Assembly: GCA_965263165.1 (NCBI GenBank)
Contig: OZ253584.1
Span: forward strand, 434,001 to 498,000
Direction of reading: 5' to 3'
DNA from: SAR202-VII-2 sp965263165
GTDB taxonomy: Bacteria; Chloroflexota; Dehalococcoidia; Lucifugimonadales; SAR202-VII-2
Length of the DNA stretch: 64,000 nucleotides
A program made the translations under genes and the position numbers. Within the stretch, counting starts at the first letter, position 1. Every line of letters starts with the position of its first letter. Shown here in pieces: positions 34,650 to 46,148 of this stretch. The notes below the pieces were generated by a model that had not been told where the DNA came from, searched no databases, and was given only the letters and a program-made list of their open reading frames with translations.

Positions 34650-36713
34650 CTAGTCGATGACCTTGCGCTTGCTGTTGATGTAGTCCGTGACCACGTACTG
34701 GCCCAGCCGGTCGGCGGAGGCCAGGAAGGCGCGGCCCTTGTTCAGCTTGGTCACCGTACCAACGAAGCGAGCGGCGCCGGGGTCGCGGCCCATCATGAAT
34801 GTATTGAACGTGATGCCATCCTTCGTGCACCGGACAACCTCTCGAAGCGTCTGCTCCATGCCGCCTCGCGGGTTGTCCCAATCGTCGTCCAGCCAGTAGC
34901 TATAGGTCGTTGGCTCGCCGTCGGTGATGACGATGATCTGCCTGGTCTCCGCCTTATCCCGGCCCAGGATCTGCCGGGCCTGTCGGAAGGCCTCCTGGAA
35001 ATTGGTTCCTCCGCCGAACTCGACCCAATAGGAGTCGAGCAACATGTCCGGCTTGAGCTTGAGAACGAAGTAGGAGAAAGCAACGACCGTGAGGGTGTCC
35101 TTGGGGAATTGGGACCGGATCAGTGTATCCAACGCCAAAGCCAGGCGGCGGCCGGCCTGGAAGTACCCTCCCATGAGCATCGAGTAGCTCATGTCCAGCA
35201 TGAGCACGGTGGCGCAGCGGGTCACCGCCGTCGTTTGGGAGATCTCGAAGTCTTCCGGGGTGACCTTGACGGGCGTTCCGGGCCCCTGCCGCATAACAGC
35301 GTTGGTGATGGTCTTCTGCACGTCCAGCGTGAATGGATCGCCGAACTCCCAGCGCTTGAACTGCTCGCCAGCGTCGACGCCTGGCCCGGTTTGAGGAAGG
35401 TCATGGGAACCCGACACGCCCTTGCGGAGCTTGCTGAAAATGTCCTGAAGAGCCTTCTGCCCAATCCGGCGCATAGCCTGAGGGGTGAGCTCCCAGTTCT
35501 TGCCCTTGCGTTGGATGATCCCCGACTCTTCCAACATTTTCGTGATCTGCTGCAACTGGTCCGCCATCTCGCCGGCTTCCCGGCCCAGCAGGCGCTCGAT
35601 TTCGCTGGAATCGATCTGAGAGGCGTCGTTGGAGCGAGCCGCCTCGATGAGCTCCTGCTCCAACGATTCCATGGAGTTCATATCCCCCATAAGGCGCATG
35701 GCTTCTTGGAGGGTGATGGGCTCATCGCCGCTGAAGTTGAAGTCGTCGCCGCTGGTGCTTCCCGGGTCCAGACGCTCCAGGTTGGCGGCTAGCTGCGCCA
35801 GGTCCCACTGCAACCTGGTGTCCTGGAGCAGCGACTGCATCATGCCCTCCAGCTCCTGGCGCATCTCCGGCGTCATGGACTTCATGAGGGCGTCCATCTG
35901 AGCGATCTGGCGCTCCAGGTATTCGAGGAGCTGGTCCAAGTCTTCAATGCCTGGAGGAAAGAAGTGTCCCCACTTCTGCATGAACCCGTCGAAGTCGGGC
36001 CGCTCACCCCGCAGCCGCTGCTGGATCATGAGGTTGAGGTCCTGCACCATCTGCTGGATCTCTTTCAAGGCCTCCGGCGTCATGGATTGCAGGCTCTGCT
36101 GCATTCCTTGGAAGTAGCTCTGCATAAGCTGCTGCTGAAGCAACTGCAGCAGATCTTCGAACTCCTGCCTCGCCGCCGGGTCCATGAAGTCGTATTCGCG
36201 CAAGTCCCGGATGCGGCCGCCGACGTCGGTCGGCAACTCGTTCATCCGCTCCAGCCGGCGCTGGGCTATGCGACGGCGCATTTCTTCGAACTCGCCCCCC
36301 GACCCAGCATCGCCCTGCCGGCCCTGGGACGGCGCTGGGTCGCCGCTCCGTTCACTTTCCGGCGGGGCGGAGTCGCTGCCCTCTGAGGGCTGGTCTCCCA
36401 GGATGTCATTCAGGGCGCTGCGTTCCGTATCGACGACGCGGTCCAAGCGCTCCTTGATGTCGTCCATCATGCCGCCCAGGTTGTATCGGTCCAGATTCTC
36501 CTCGCGCCTCTTTCGAAGGCGCTCCAGTAGATCTTGCAGGCCCTCCATGCGGCGGCCGCTGGCAAAATCGGCGCCCCGCTGCATCAGGCGCTTCAGTACG
36601 CCCCGAAGGTCGCCGGTCTCCAGCATTTCCTGGGCCACGTGGTCCATCAGGTCGTCCTGGGTGAAACCGATGTCCTGCGTGCCGTCCCAGCGGCTGTAGC
36701 GCATTCGGACCAT
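34650..36713 (-). CDS. VWA-domain protein with long helical N-terminus
   Basis: A protein of 687 residues. About 450 residues are helical and rich in Gln, Glu, Met and Arg (many MQQ, LLQQL and RRR runs), probably coiled coil. The last 200 residues form a von Willebrand A domain with a MIDAS site DMSYSM, GGGTNF and ITDGEP. Such proteins usually work with a MoxR-type AAA ATPase, but none is in the window. It is followed on the same strand, after 250 bases, by the PKD lipoprotein gene. Confidence 0.85.
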   Translation of the reverse strand: MVRMRYSRWDGTQDIGFTQDDLMDHVAQEMLETGDLRGVLKRLMQRGADFASGRRMEGLQDLLERLRKRREENLDRYNLGGMMDDIKERLDRVVDTERSALNDILGDQPSEGSDSAPPESERSGDPAPSQGRQGDAGSGGEFEEMRRRIAQRRLERMNELPTDVGGRIRDLREYDFMDPAARQEFEDLLQLLQQQLMQSYFQGMQQSLQSMTPEALKEIQQMVQDLNLMIQQRLRGERPDFDGFMQKWGHFFPPGIEDLDQLLEYLERQIAQMDALMKSMTPEMRQELEGMMQSLLQDTRLQWDLAQLAANLERLDPGSTSGDDFNFSGDEPITLQEAMRLMGDMNSMESLEQELIEAARSNDASQIDSSEIERLLGREAGEMADQLQQITKMLEESGIIQRKGKNWELTPQAMRRIGQKALQDIFSKLRKGVSGSHDLPQTGPGVDAGEQFKRWEFGDPFTLDVQKTITNAVMRQGPGTPVKVTPEDFEISQTTAVTRCATVLMLDMSYSMLMGGYFQAGRRLALALDTLIRSQFPKDTLTVVAFSYFVLKLKPDMLLDSYWVEFGGGTNFQEAFRQARQILGRDKAETRQIIVITDGEPTTYSYWLDDDWDNPRGGMEQTLREVVRCTKDGITFNTFMMGRDPGAARFVGTVTKLNKGRAFLASADRLGQYVVTDYINSKRKVID

Positions 36714-36828
36714 GGTGGTATCCTGTGCTGCGAAAGCTCAGACGTCGCCCGTTATCAGGCGTCTCCAGTTGCCGCCGGGCTGGTCTCCGCCGGAATGACG
36801 GGGGCCAGGCGATTGCATACCCACACCC

Positions 36829-37764
36829 CTACCCCACCAGATCAAGCGTGTTGGCTGCGAAGTAGTCCCCAACCCCGTGGGCCTGCGGAATGACCCTCTG
36901 GTCCACCGCATGCTGAATCACCGTCTCCAGTATCTGCCGGTTGGGGGCTATGCCGTAGGGCGTTGGGTCGTGGCCCACCACCTCGTTGATGGCGAGTTGG
37001 CCCTTGTCCGCATCGGAGAGGTCCCGGCCCGAAGCCAGCCGATCGAGATACGGCTTCTTGGCGGCTACGAAGGCGTCGAACAGAGCGGTGGCCACTGAGG
37101 GGGTGGCCTCAAGCACTTCGTCCTTAACGACGATGGTGTGGTTGATGGGGTAGAGCCCGGTCTTGCGGAAGGACTCGAAGGCGGCGTTGCGGGCGTCCGC
37201 TATGAGCGGCTTCACGTCCTCAGAGTCCACGGATACCCCTATGGCAGCCGCGATCTCCCCAGACTGGAGCATCTCTTCCAGGGTCTGTCCTTCTGAAATG
37301 GGGACAACGTTGGCGGGGTATTCGTACTCGGCAACGTGCTCGTCGCCCGACAGCATCCAGGTGACCTTGCTGACGTCGAGCCCGTACTCGCTTTGCAGGA
37401 TTCCGCGAATCCACAGGCCGGTGGTCACCGTGTAGCCTCGGTTGACGCCCACTTTCTTGCCTTCCAGGTCCTTGGGGCTGCTGACGTCCGCCTTGGTGTT
37501 GTAGACAATGGCGCCGTGGTGGAAGGCCCGCACCGGGAACACCGGAATGGCCGTGAAGGGCTTCCCGTAAGCCCTGGCGCACAGGTAGGTGGTGATGGCC
37601 ATCTCGGCTACGTCGAATTCGAGACCCCGAACCATACGGCGGAACGCCGCGATAATGGGTGACACCTCCACGAATTCCAGGTCTACGCCCTGGGGTCTGA
37701 CCGAGCCGTCCAAGAGGGCCGCCGTGTGACCGTAACCGCCAAGCGCGATGTTCAACGCCGCCAT
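36829..37764 (-). CDS. 4,5-dihydroxyphthalate decarboxylase-like / periplasmic-binding-fold protein
   Basis: A protein of 311 residues. The opening (IALGGYGHTAALLDGSVRPQGVDL) and EFDVAEMAITTYL match proteins annotated as 4,5-dihydroxyphthalate decarboxylase, which share the NMT1/THI5-like substrate-binding fold. There is no signal peptide from ATG 37764 (GGAG before it), so it is probably cytoplasmic. It may be an enzyme of aromatic-acid breakdown or a binding protein without a transporter. The LigB-LigA fusion gene 4 kb away is a plausible partner. Confidence 0.7.
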   Translation of the reverse strand: MAALNIALGGYGHTAALLDGSVRPQGVDLEFVEVSPIIAAFRRMVRGLEFDVAEMAITTYLCARAYGKPFTAIPVFPVRAFHHGAIVYNTKADVSSPKDLEGKKVGVNRGYTVTTGLWIRGILQSEYGLDVSKVTWMLSGDEHVAEYEYPANVVPISEGQTLEEMLQSGEIAAAIGVSVDSEDVKPLIADARNAAFESFRKTGLYPINHTIVVKDEVLEATPSVATALFDAFVAAKKPYLDRLASGRDLSDADKGQLAINEVVGHDPTPYGIAPNRQILETVIQHAVDQRVIPQAHGVGDYFAANTLDLVG

Positions 37765-38550
37765 GCTTCGCTCCTTGGGGAGTGACTTCTCAATCGGTGG
37801 GCCAAGTTTACGCCATGAGAGAAGAAGCGTCGAGGCGCGTGCCCAGACCCCTGAGCCGCGAGACCGGTTTCGGCCTTCTCCTGCGCGGCGCCTGACCGGC
37901 CGGCCCTCAGGGAAAGAATCGCCAGTCTGATGGCCACCGCTTCCGTCCAGATGAATATGAGGCCCGCGAAGGCGCGCTCCAGCGCTCCCTGCCACGCCCT
38001 GAAGTAATCGATGAACATGATGGACACGGCCAGAATGACAAGCGGGGCGACCACCAGGGATAGCGTCTTATATCCCCTCCATCGGGGATCTCTGCCGAAC
38101 TCCCTTGCCAGCAGCAGGGGGCCAAACGTGGCCCCGCCCATAACGATGATCGTGAATATCTGGTGGAGCAATGCGGAGTTGGCCACGATCTCCGAGGTTG
38201 GATCGTTCGAGAACACTCCGGGGCGCCCATCATGCCCACTCCCCCAGGCTTATGCATACCGGGCCGGCCCGGCGCCAGCCTCTGGGCGCAATGGCCAGGA
38301 GGAGCGCGGCGCCGAAGAGGATTGTGAGGATGCCCGGGACGATGAATCCGCCCACGTTCATGAGAGACGCGTAAGTCGTGCCGCCTCTGCCGAGGTCGCT
38401 GACCAACTGACTCGTTGGGTCGTGGTCAGGGCGGAAGAAGTTGGCGACGCCCATGGACGAAACGAAGAGCAGAGGACCGCCGATGCCGCATGAAGCGAGT
38501 ATTGCCACCATCCGGCAACGGCCAGCGAGTATCCGAAGTGAGCAGCCCAT
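37752..38550 (-). pseudogene. DUF998 membrane protein gene broken by one frameshift
   Basis: Two frames together make one DUF998 protein. The first (38550 to 38230) gives the N-terminal part with GGPLLFVSSMG, DPTSQLVSDLG and two helices. The second (to 37752) carries the rest: VFSNDP, HQIFTIIVMGGATF and two more helices. They meet at a run of five C (about 38240-38244); removing one base restores a single frame (SLG-SGHDGRPGVFSNDP). It could be a sequencing error or a recent mutation. The 3' end overlaps the next gene's start by 13 bases. Confidence 0.7.
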
Positions 38551-38588
38551 GACGGCTTCCCAGCGTTCCCCAAACTCAGCTCGACGCG

Positions 38589-41513
<2,925 letters not shown>

Positions 41514-41695
41514 AGACGCTCCATCTCCAAGATAGCTTCCCCAATTGTAGCGCAACGCTCGTCTACGGGGGCAGGGGCCGAAGGCGGTTTGTAAGGTCTC
41601 CAACGGCGGGACCGCCTGGGCGGGAGAGCCTCGGCTCCGTCAAGGCGCCCAGCAGAGCCGGGCGTGAAGGCTCTGCGGGCGCATCGCCTCAGCGG

Positions 41696-42832
41696 CTACG
41701 CGCCGGCCTCCGCCTTCAGCCGCCGCTGATGAGCCTGTATCACGAGGATGCTGGTTAGCGTCAGGATGGGGTGAGCTCCCAGGTCGACCATTGGCTTGAC
41801 CTGGAGCGTCTTGATCGCCTCGACGTGCTCCGGCGACAGGCCATCCCGCTCGCTGATGACGGCGTCCATGTCCTCGAAGAACCGCTCCCGCAGCGGCGCG
41901 CTGCCCCGCAGGTCCACCAGCAGCTTCTGCATGGCGTAGGTATCGGATGGCGGGTACTTATAGAACTCGTAGCCCTGGCCCTTGAACTGGAAGCCGCCGA
42001 ACTTGGGCCTCGTTGTTCGTTCCGCCGCGGGCGCCGCTCGTCCGGGGAGAAACCGCATGACGGCGTGTCCGTGATGCGACGTGGGCTGGTAGGACAGCAA
42101 CTCTCCCGGCTGCGGCCCGATGGCGCCGAACATCACCATCCAGGTCAGCATCTCTGTGTTTCCAACTTCGTCCAGGTCCGGTCCCGTCAGCGTCATTAGA
42201 TCGTCCAGCGCCCCGTGCTCCATCTCCTGAATAGCCCAACGATCGAATTCGTACTCGGGATCGTAGTACTTCGAGGTGCCGGGGTAATGGGACATTCCTC
42301 CGCTGGCAACGATCGCCACGTTCTCCGGGCGTTCCTCAATGACCTTAGCTATGGCCCTGCCCAGGTCCACGCAGCGCTGGGGAGTGGGCAGCGGCGGTAG
42401 GTAAACGTTGACCATCAGGGGCACGACCGGTATGGCCCTGCCCTGGTGGATGTATTCAAGGGGGGTTGAAAACGCGTGGCCCAGGAGGGCGTTTTCGGAG
42501 AACGTCAGGTCAAAGCCGGCGCCAATAAGCCCTTCCAGCATGGCCTTGGCCAGCGGCTGGTGGTTGGGGACATCGTGGCTGGTGTGGGCGAAGGCGGCCC
42601 TTGTCCTTTCCCCGGTTACCAGGGCAAAGGTGGGCACCGCGTCCAGGAAATACGTCTCCAGGTGGTCGATGCCAATGAGCAGCAGCGCATCGGGCTTGGT
42701 ATCGTCGAGGACCTTACCAAGTTGGCCCATAGCATCAATGCCCGCCTGAAGCTGGTCATGGTCCTCTTCCGGCGGCCTAGTGACAAGCTGAGGTGCGTGA
42801 ACAGTGGCCATGGCGGCGACGATACTACCCAT
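41696..42832 (-). CDS. Class III extradiol dioxygenase, LigB-LigA-type fusion
   Basis: A protein of 378 residues. The first 270 residues are the LigB catalytic fold (HAPQL near residue 13, IGIDH, GMSHYPG and the later TSHHGH, likely iron ligands and active-site His). The last 90 residues (YAMQKLLVDLRG, DGLSPEHVEAIKTLQ) resemble LigA, the small alpha subunit of protocatechuate 4,5-dioxygenase, so the two subunits appear fused. It should cleave a catechol-like ring; the substrate is unknown. The start has AAGGAGGG six bases upstream. Confidence 0.85.
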   Translation of the reverse strand: MGSIVAAMATVHAPQLVTRPPEEDHDQLQAGIDAMGQLGKVLDDTKPDALLLIGIDHLETYFLDAVPTFALVTGERTRAAFAHTSHDVPNHQPLAKAMLEGLIGAGFDLTFSENALLGHAFSTPLEYIHQGRAIPVVPLMVNVYLPPLPTPQRCVDLGRAIAKVIEERPENVAIVASGGMSHYPGTSKYYDPEYEFDRWAIQEMEHGALDDLMTLTGPDLDEVGNTEMLTWMVMFGAIGPQPGELLSYQPTSHHGHAVMRFLPGRAAPAAERTTRPKFGGFQFKGQGYEFYKYPPSDTYAMQKLLVDLRGSAPLRERFFEDMDAVISERDGLSPEHVEAIKTLQVKPMVDLGAHPILTLTSILVIQAHQRRLKAEAGA

Positions 42833-42894
42833 TGAAGCCCTCCTTAGTCAGTGTGGAAAACGCAGAGCAGGCTCGCCCCGTCCGGGGAGAGCGG

Positions 42895-43857
42895 TTACCA
42901 CTCCTCGTGATGATCGAACATGGCCCCCACGGAGAGGCCGCTGTGGATGCGCGAGATGGCCTCTCCAAGAAGAGACGCCACGGAGAGGACGGTGACCTTG
43001 TGGTCCCGCTTCACCGCGGGAACGGGGATGGTGTCGGTGACGACAACCTCGTTGATGTGGCTCCCGATGAGGCGCTTCCCTGCTTCTTTGGACAGCACAG
43101 CGTGAGTGCAGGTTGCAAACACCTCCTTGGCCCCGGCCTCCCGCAATGCATTTGCGGCAGACACCAACGAGCCGCCGGTGTCGATCTCATCATCGAACGT
43201 AATGCACGTCTTGCCATTCACGTCCCCGATGATGTTGAGGCTCTCGGCCCTCTCCAGGTTTCCGATGCGCCGCTTCTCCACGATGGCCAAGGGAAGGTCC
43301 AGGCGCTCGGCGAGGTCGCGAGCGCGTTTCGAGATGCCGATATCCACCGCTACGACCACGGCGTCGGCGAGTTCCTTCTGCTTGAAGTGCCGGATGAGAA
43401 TGGGGAGGGCCGTCAACTCGTCCACCGGCGTGTTGAAGAACCCCTGGATCTGGCCGGCGTGAAGATCGACGGTGAGGACCCTGTCCGCGCCCGCCGTGGT
43501 GATCAGGTCGGCCACCAGCCTGCCCGTAATGGGGACGCGGGGCTGGTCCTTCTTGTCCGTGCGTCCGTAGGCATAGTAGGGGATGACCGCCGTAATGCGC
43601 CCCGCCGACGCCCGCTTGGCGGCGTCGATCATAATGAGGAGCTCCATGAGGTTGTCGTTGACCGGGTAGCAAATCGACTGCACCAGGAACACGTCCCTCT
43701 GGCGGACGTTCTCCAAGATGCGCACGAATGTATTGTCGTTGCTGAACTTGAAGGCCTCCAGCTTGCTCAGGGGAATGCGCAGGTATTCGCAGATATCCCG
43801 CGCAAGCTGCGGATGGGCGTTCCCGGTGAAGACCTTCAGCTCCTCGAAAGGCGGCAT
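42895..43857 (-). CDS. prs: Ribose-phosphate pyrophosphokinase
   Basis: A protein of 320 residues. It makes PRPP from ribose 5-phosphate and ATP. Features: FSNDNTFVRI, QSICYPVNDNLMELL, IPYYAYGRTDKKD, the DLHAGQIQGFF loop and the PRPP-binding FDDEIDTGGSL. The ATG at 43857 (GAGGTAAG upstream) gives the standard N-terminus; a longer frame adds an unlikely tail over the tRNA-Val gene. Confidence 0.97.
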   Translation of the reverse strand: MPPFEELKVFTGNAHPQLARDICEYLRIPLSKLEAFKFSNDNTFVRILENVRQRDVFLVQSICYPVNDNLMELLIMIDAAKRASAGRITAVIPYYAYGRTDKKDQPRVPITGRLVADLITTAGADRVLTVDLHAGQIQGFFNTPVDELTALPILIRHFKQKELADAVVVAVDIGISKRARDLAERLDLPLAIVEKRRIGNLERAESLNIIGDVNGKTCITFDDEIDTGGSLVSAANALREAGAKEVFATCTHAVLSKEAGKRLIGSHINEVVVTDTIPVPAVKRDHKVTVLSVASLLGEAISRIHSGLSVGAMFDHHEEW

Positions 43858-43959
43858 ACTTCTTACCTCGGACCCGGTGGGTGCTGAGCGACGGCAGAAT
43901 TGTAGCACAGGGCCGGCCACGCGCCGCGGATGGCGCCAGCGAGTCTGACCTCTCGTTCC

Positions 43960-43988
43960 TTGACGCTCCCTAGGCCCTTTGCTATGCT
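43960..43988 (+). promoter_or_regulatory. tRNA-Val promoter
   Basis: TTGACG (43960-43965), 17 bases, TATGCT (43983-43988). The 23 bases around the -10 box are almost the same as those before tRNA-Ala (50005-50033). Confidence 0.65.
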
Positions 43989-44000
43989 CGCCGAGAGCGG

Positions 44001-44077
44001 GGGCGGTTAGCTCAGTTGGCAAGAGCGTTGCGTTGACATCGCAGAGGTCAGAGGTTCAAGTCCTCTACCGCCCACCA
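44001..44077 (+). tRNA. tRNA-Val (anticodon GAC)
   Basis: Complete cloverleaf with the 3' CCA encoded: acceptor GGGCGGT/ACCGCCC, D-arm GCTC...GAGC, anticodon loop TTGACAT, T-arm AGAGG-TTCAAGT-CCTCT. Confidence 0.97.
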
Positions 44078-44118
44078 CTTCCACAGCAGCCCCAACCCGT
44101 CCGGCGCAGGGAGGAGAC

Positions 44119-44745
44119 ATGGTCACCACCACCGAATCCGCGGTCAAGCGCTTCATCGCACAGTTGCGGGACCTCCACGAACAGGAGCCGGACGTCGACA
44201 GGCGGTGGGACAGGATGATCCCCGTGATGCGCGAGCTTCTCGCCGACCCCGGCCTGCGCGAAAGCTCGAAGGAGTGGCCGGACACCCCCTACACCAACCG
44301 GGCCGAGAACCTGCTCTTCTACGAGGACCCGGACTATGGCTTCGTCCTCAACGGGTTCATCAAGACCAACAACACCGCGCCGACGGCGAAGCCTCTCATC
44401 CACGACCACGCCCAGAACTGGACTCTCTACGGTGTGGTTGACGGAACCGACGCCATTGAGCGTTACGAGCGGCTGGACGACGGGTCGAAGCCCGATTACG
44501 CCGAGGTCGAGCTCACGGGCAGGTTCGAAGTGGGCCCCGGGGACGTCGATCTGGTGCGGCCCTGGCTCATCCACGCAGAGGTGGGGGAAACGGAGCGCAC
44601 CACGGCCCTGATCCTTCGCAGCGAACGCCCCGGAAGCTTTCTTCAGGGCCGCTACAACCCCGCCACGAACGAGTACTGGCAGGGCTACGGTCCCCGCATG
44701 ACGCCCCACAAGCTCTTCGGCCTCGACGAGGCGCCCGCGTCCTAG
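44119..44745 (+). CDS. Cupin-fold protein, cysteine-dioxygenase-like
   Basis: A protein of 208 residues. The cupin motif HDHAQNWTLYGVVDGTDAIERYE resembles the first iron-binding motif of thiol dioxygenases, and a later His (PWLIHAE) would complete the site. The N-terminal 80 residues are helical. Oxygenase activity is possible but unproven. GGGAGGAG sits five bases before the ATG. It lies just after tRNA-Val and ends at a terminator. Confidence 0.7.
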   Translation: MVTTTESAVKRFIAQLRDLHEQEPDVDRRWDRMIPVMRELLADPGLRESSKEWPDTPYTNRAENLLFYEDPDYGFVLNGFIKTNNTAPTAKPLIHDHAQNWTLYGVVDGTDAIERYERLDDGSKPDYAEVELTGRFEVGPGDVDLVRPWLIHAEVGETERTTALILRSERPGSFLQGRYNPATNEYWQGYGPRMTPHKLFGLDEAPAS

Positions 44746-44765
44746 CGCCTCCGGTTCAAGAAAAT

Positions 44766-44800
44766 ACAGGGGCCACCGCTGACGGCGGTGGCCCCTGTTT
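44766..44800. terminator. Hairpin terminator, possibly bidirectional
   Basis: Perfect 14-base arms (44766-44779 and 44785-44798) with A-rich bases before and TTT after. It lies between the cupin gene and the end of mcrC, which runs towards it, so it could serve both. Confidence 0.75.
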
Positions 44801-44909
44801 CGCGCCCAAGCCGGGTTGCCGTCGCTTGGCGCCGTCGCGCTATGCCGCGGGCAGGGCCGGCGACGCGTGGATGTGAGCTTTGACGCGCTCAGCAAGGCGG
44901 CGAACCGGA

Positions 44910-46133
44910 CTATGCAGCGCGCAGCAGACTCCGCGCCTCGTCGCGCAACCCTGCGACCTTATTCGCCAGGCTCTCGACCCGACGGAGCACCTCGTCGAAC
45001 GTCCCGGACAGGTCGAGCGCGGCGACCTGAAGCCGCTTGCCAGAATCCCTGACCTCATGGACCACCGGCTCCTCCTCGCCCTTCGCGTAGACCAGCAGCC
45101 CGCCCGGCAGAGCAAGCGCGGTAGCGTAGGCGAGTAACTGGTACAAGTCGGCGTTGGGCACGCGCTCGTCCCTGATGCGCTTGTATTTTGCGTCGCCCAC
45201 AAAGAGGAAGTCCCTGCCATCCCGCCACACGAGGTCTGGCCTGAGATGCACGAGACCACCCTTATCGAGTGAGGGGATGGTGTACTCCCCAAACGTGTGG
45301 GAGGAGACTCCCAGCGCTTCCCGCAGCGCCACCGTCAGGAACTCCTGGAAGACTTTGTTCATGTCCATCAGGAACCCGGATGCGCGCACCTCGCCCCGGC
45401 TGGACTCGAACGCGCTGTGTCGCAGGATGAGTCGTGACAGCCCCACGACGCCCCGGTAGTGCTCGTTCAGTCGGTCGAAGGTGACCTCTGGCACAGCGCT
45501 TGGCGAGAACTCAACGGGTGCGACGTTGTCGAGCATCCCTGCAACTCGTCCGAGTCCGCGGCGCGCTTCCGGCGACCGAAGCCGCATCCCGCCCAGCCGC
45601 GCCGTCGCCGCCTTCACCAACCGGTTCACCAAGATGTCGTCCGTGAACTCGTCGTAGCGCACCTCGATCGGCACGGGGGCGCCGAACCGGCGCCGTAGCT
45701 GCTCGTCGAACCTGATACGCCCGCGCACGGCGGGCAGCGCCTCCTCCTCGGTGCGGTAGCCGTGGAGCAGCCCGCGAGAGAATGCCCTGCGTGCAGCAGC
45801 CGCCAACGCCCGCGCTAGGACATCCGGCAGCGCCTCCTCTTCTTTGAAGTCGAACAGCCGCAGTTCCTGAGGCTTGTACACGCCCATGGCGTAGCACGCT
45901 AGCGAGAGTAGCTGCGGAATGCCGATCTTGGGCTGTATGAGCACCGACAGGTCGCCAATTTCCACCGCCCCGACGGTGGAGCCGGGCTTTAGGACATATT
46001 CACTGTCCTCTCCAATAGCGGGTACGACGGAGAGATCAAGGGTTCTCGCCTCACGCAGCAGTGTTACCAACTCAGCGTTGGAGAGCGGCCGCGGCTTGCT
46101 CGGAGCGTACTCACACAGGTTAATCTCACGCAT
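44910..46133 (-). CDS. mcrC: McrC-like restriction endonuclease subunit
   Basis: A protein of 407 residues. The C-terminal PD-(D/E)xK nuclease site is seen as RPDLV followed by DAKYK. The N-terminal half is the McrC-specific region that binds McrB. McrBC cuts DNA with modified cytosines, a type IV defence. It starts 15 bases after mcrB and is the second gene of the operon. Confidence 0.9.
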   Translation of the reverse strand: MREINLCEYAPSKPRPLSNAELVTLLREARTLDLSVVPAIGEDSEYVLKPGSTVGAVEIGDLSVLIQPKIGIPQLLSLACYAMGVYKPQELRLFDFKEEEALPDVLARALAAAARRAFSRGLLHGYRTEEEALPAVRGRIRFDEQLRRRFGAPVPIEVRYDEFTDDILVNRLVKAATARLGGMRLRSPEARRGLGRVAGMLDNVAPVEFSPSAVPEVTFDRLNEHYRGVVGLSRLILRHSAFESSRGEVRASGFLMDMNKVFQEFLTVALREALGVSSHTFGEYTIPSLDKGGLVHLRPDLVWRDGRDFLFVGDAKYKRIRDERVPNADLYQLLAYATALALPGGLLVYAKGEEEPVVHEVRDSGKRLQVAALDLSGTFDEVLRRVESLANKVAGLRDEARSLLRAA

Positions 46134-46148
46134 CGCTCCCCCTACGTC

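Noticed and set aside
34374..35792. A 472-codon plus-strand frame opposite the VWA gene
   Set aside because: Composition is that of an antisense frame in GC-rich DNA; the minus-strand VWA protein explains the region.
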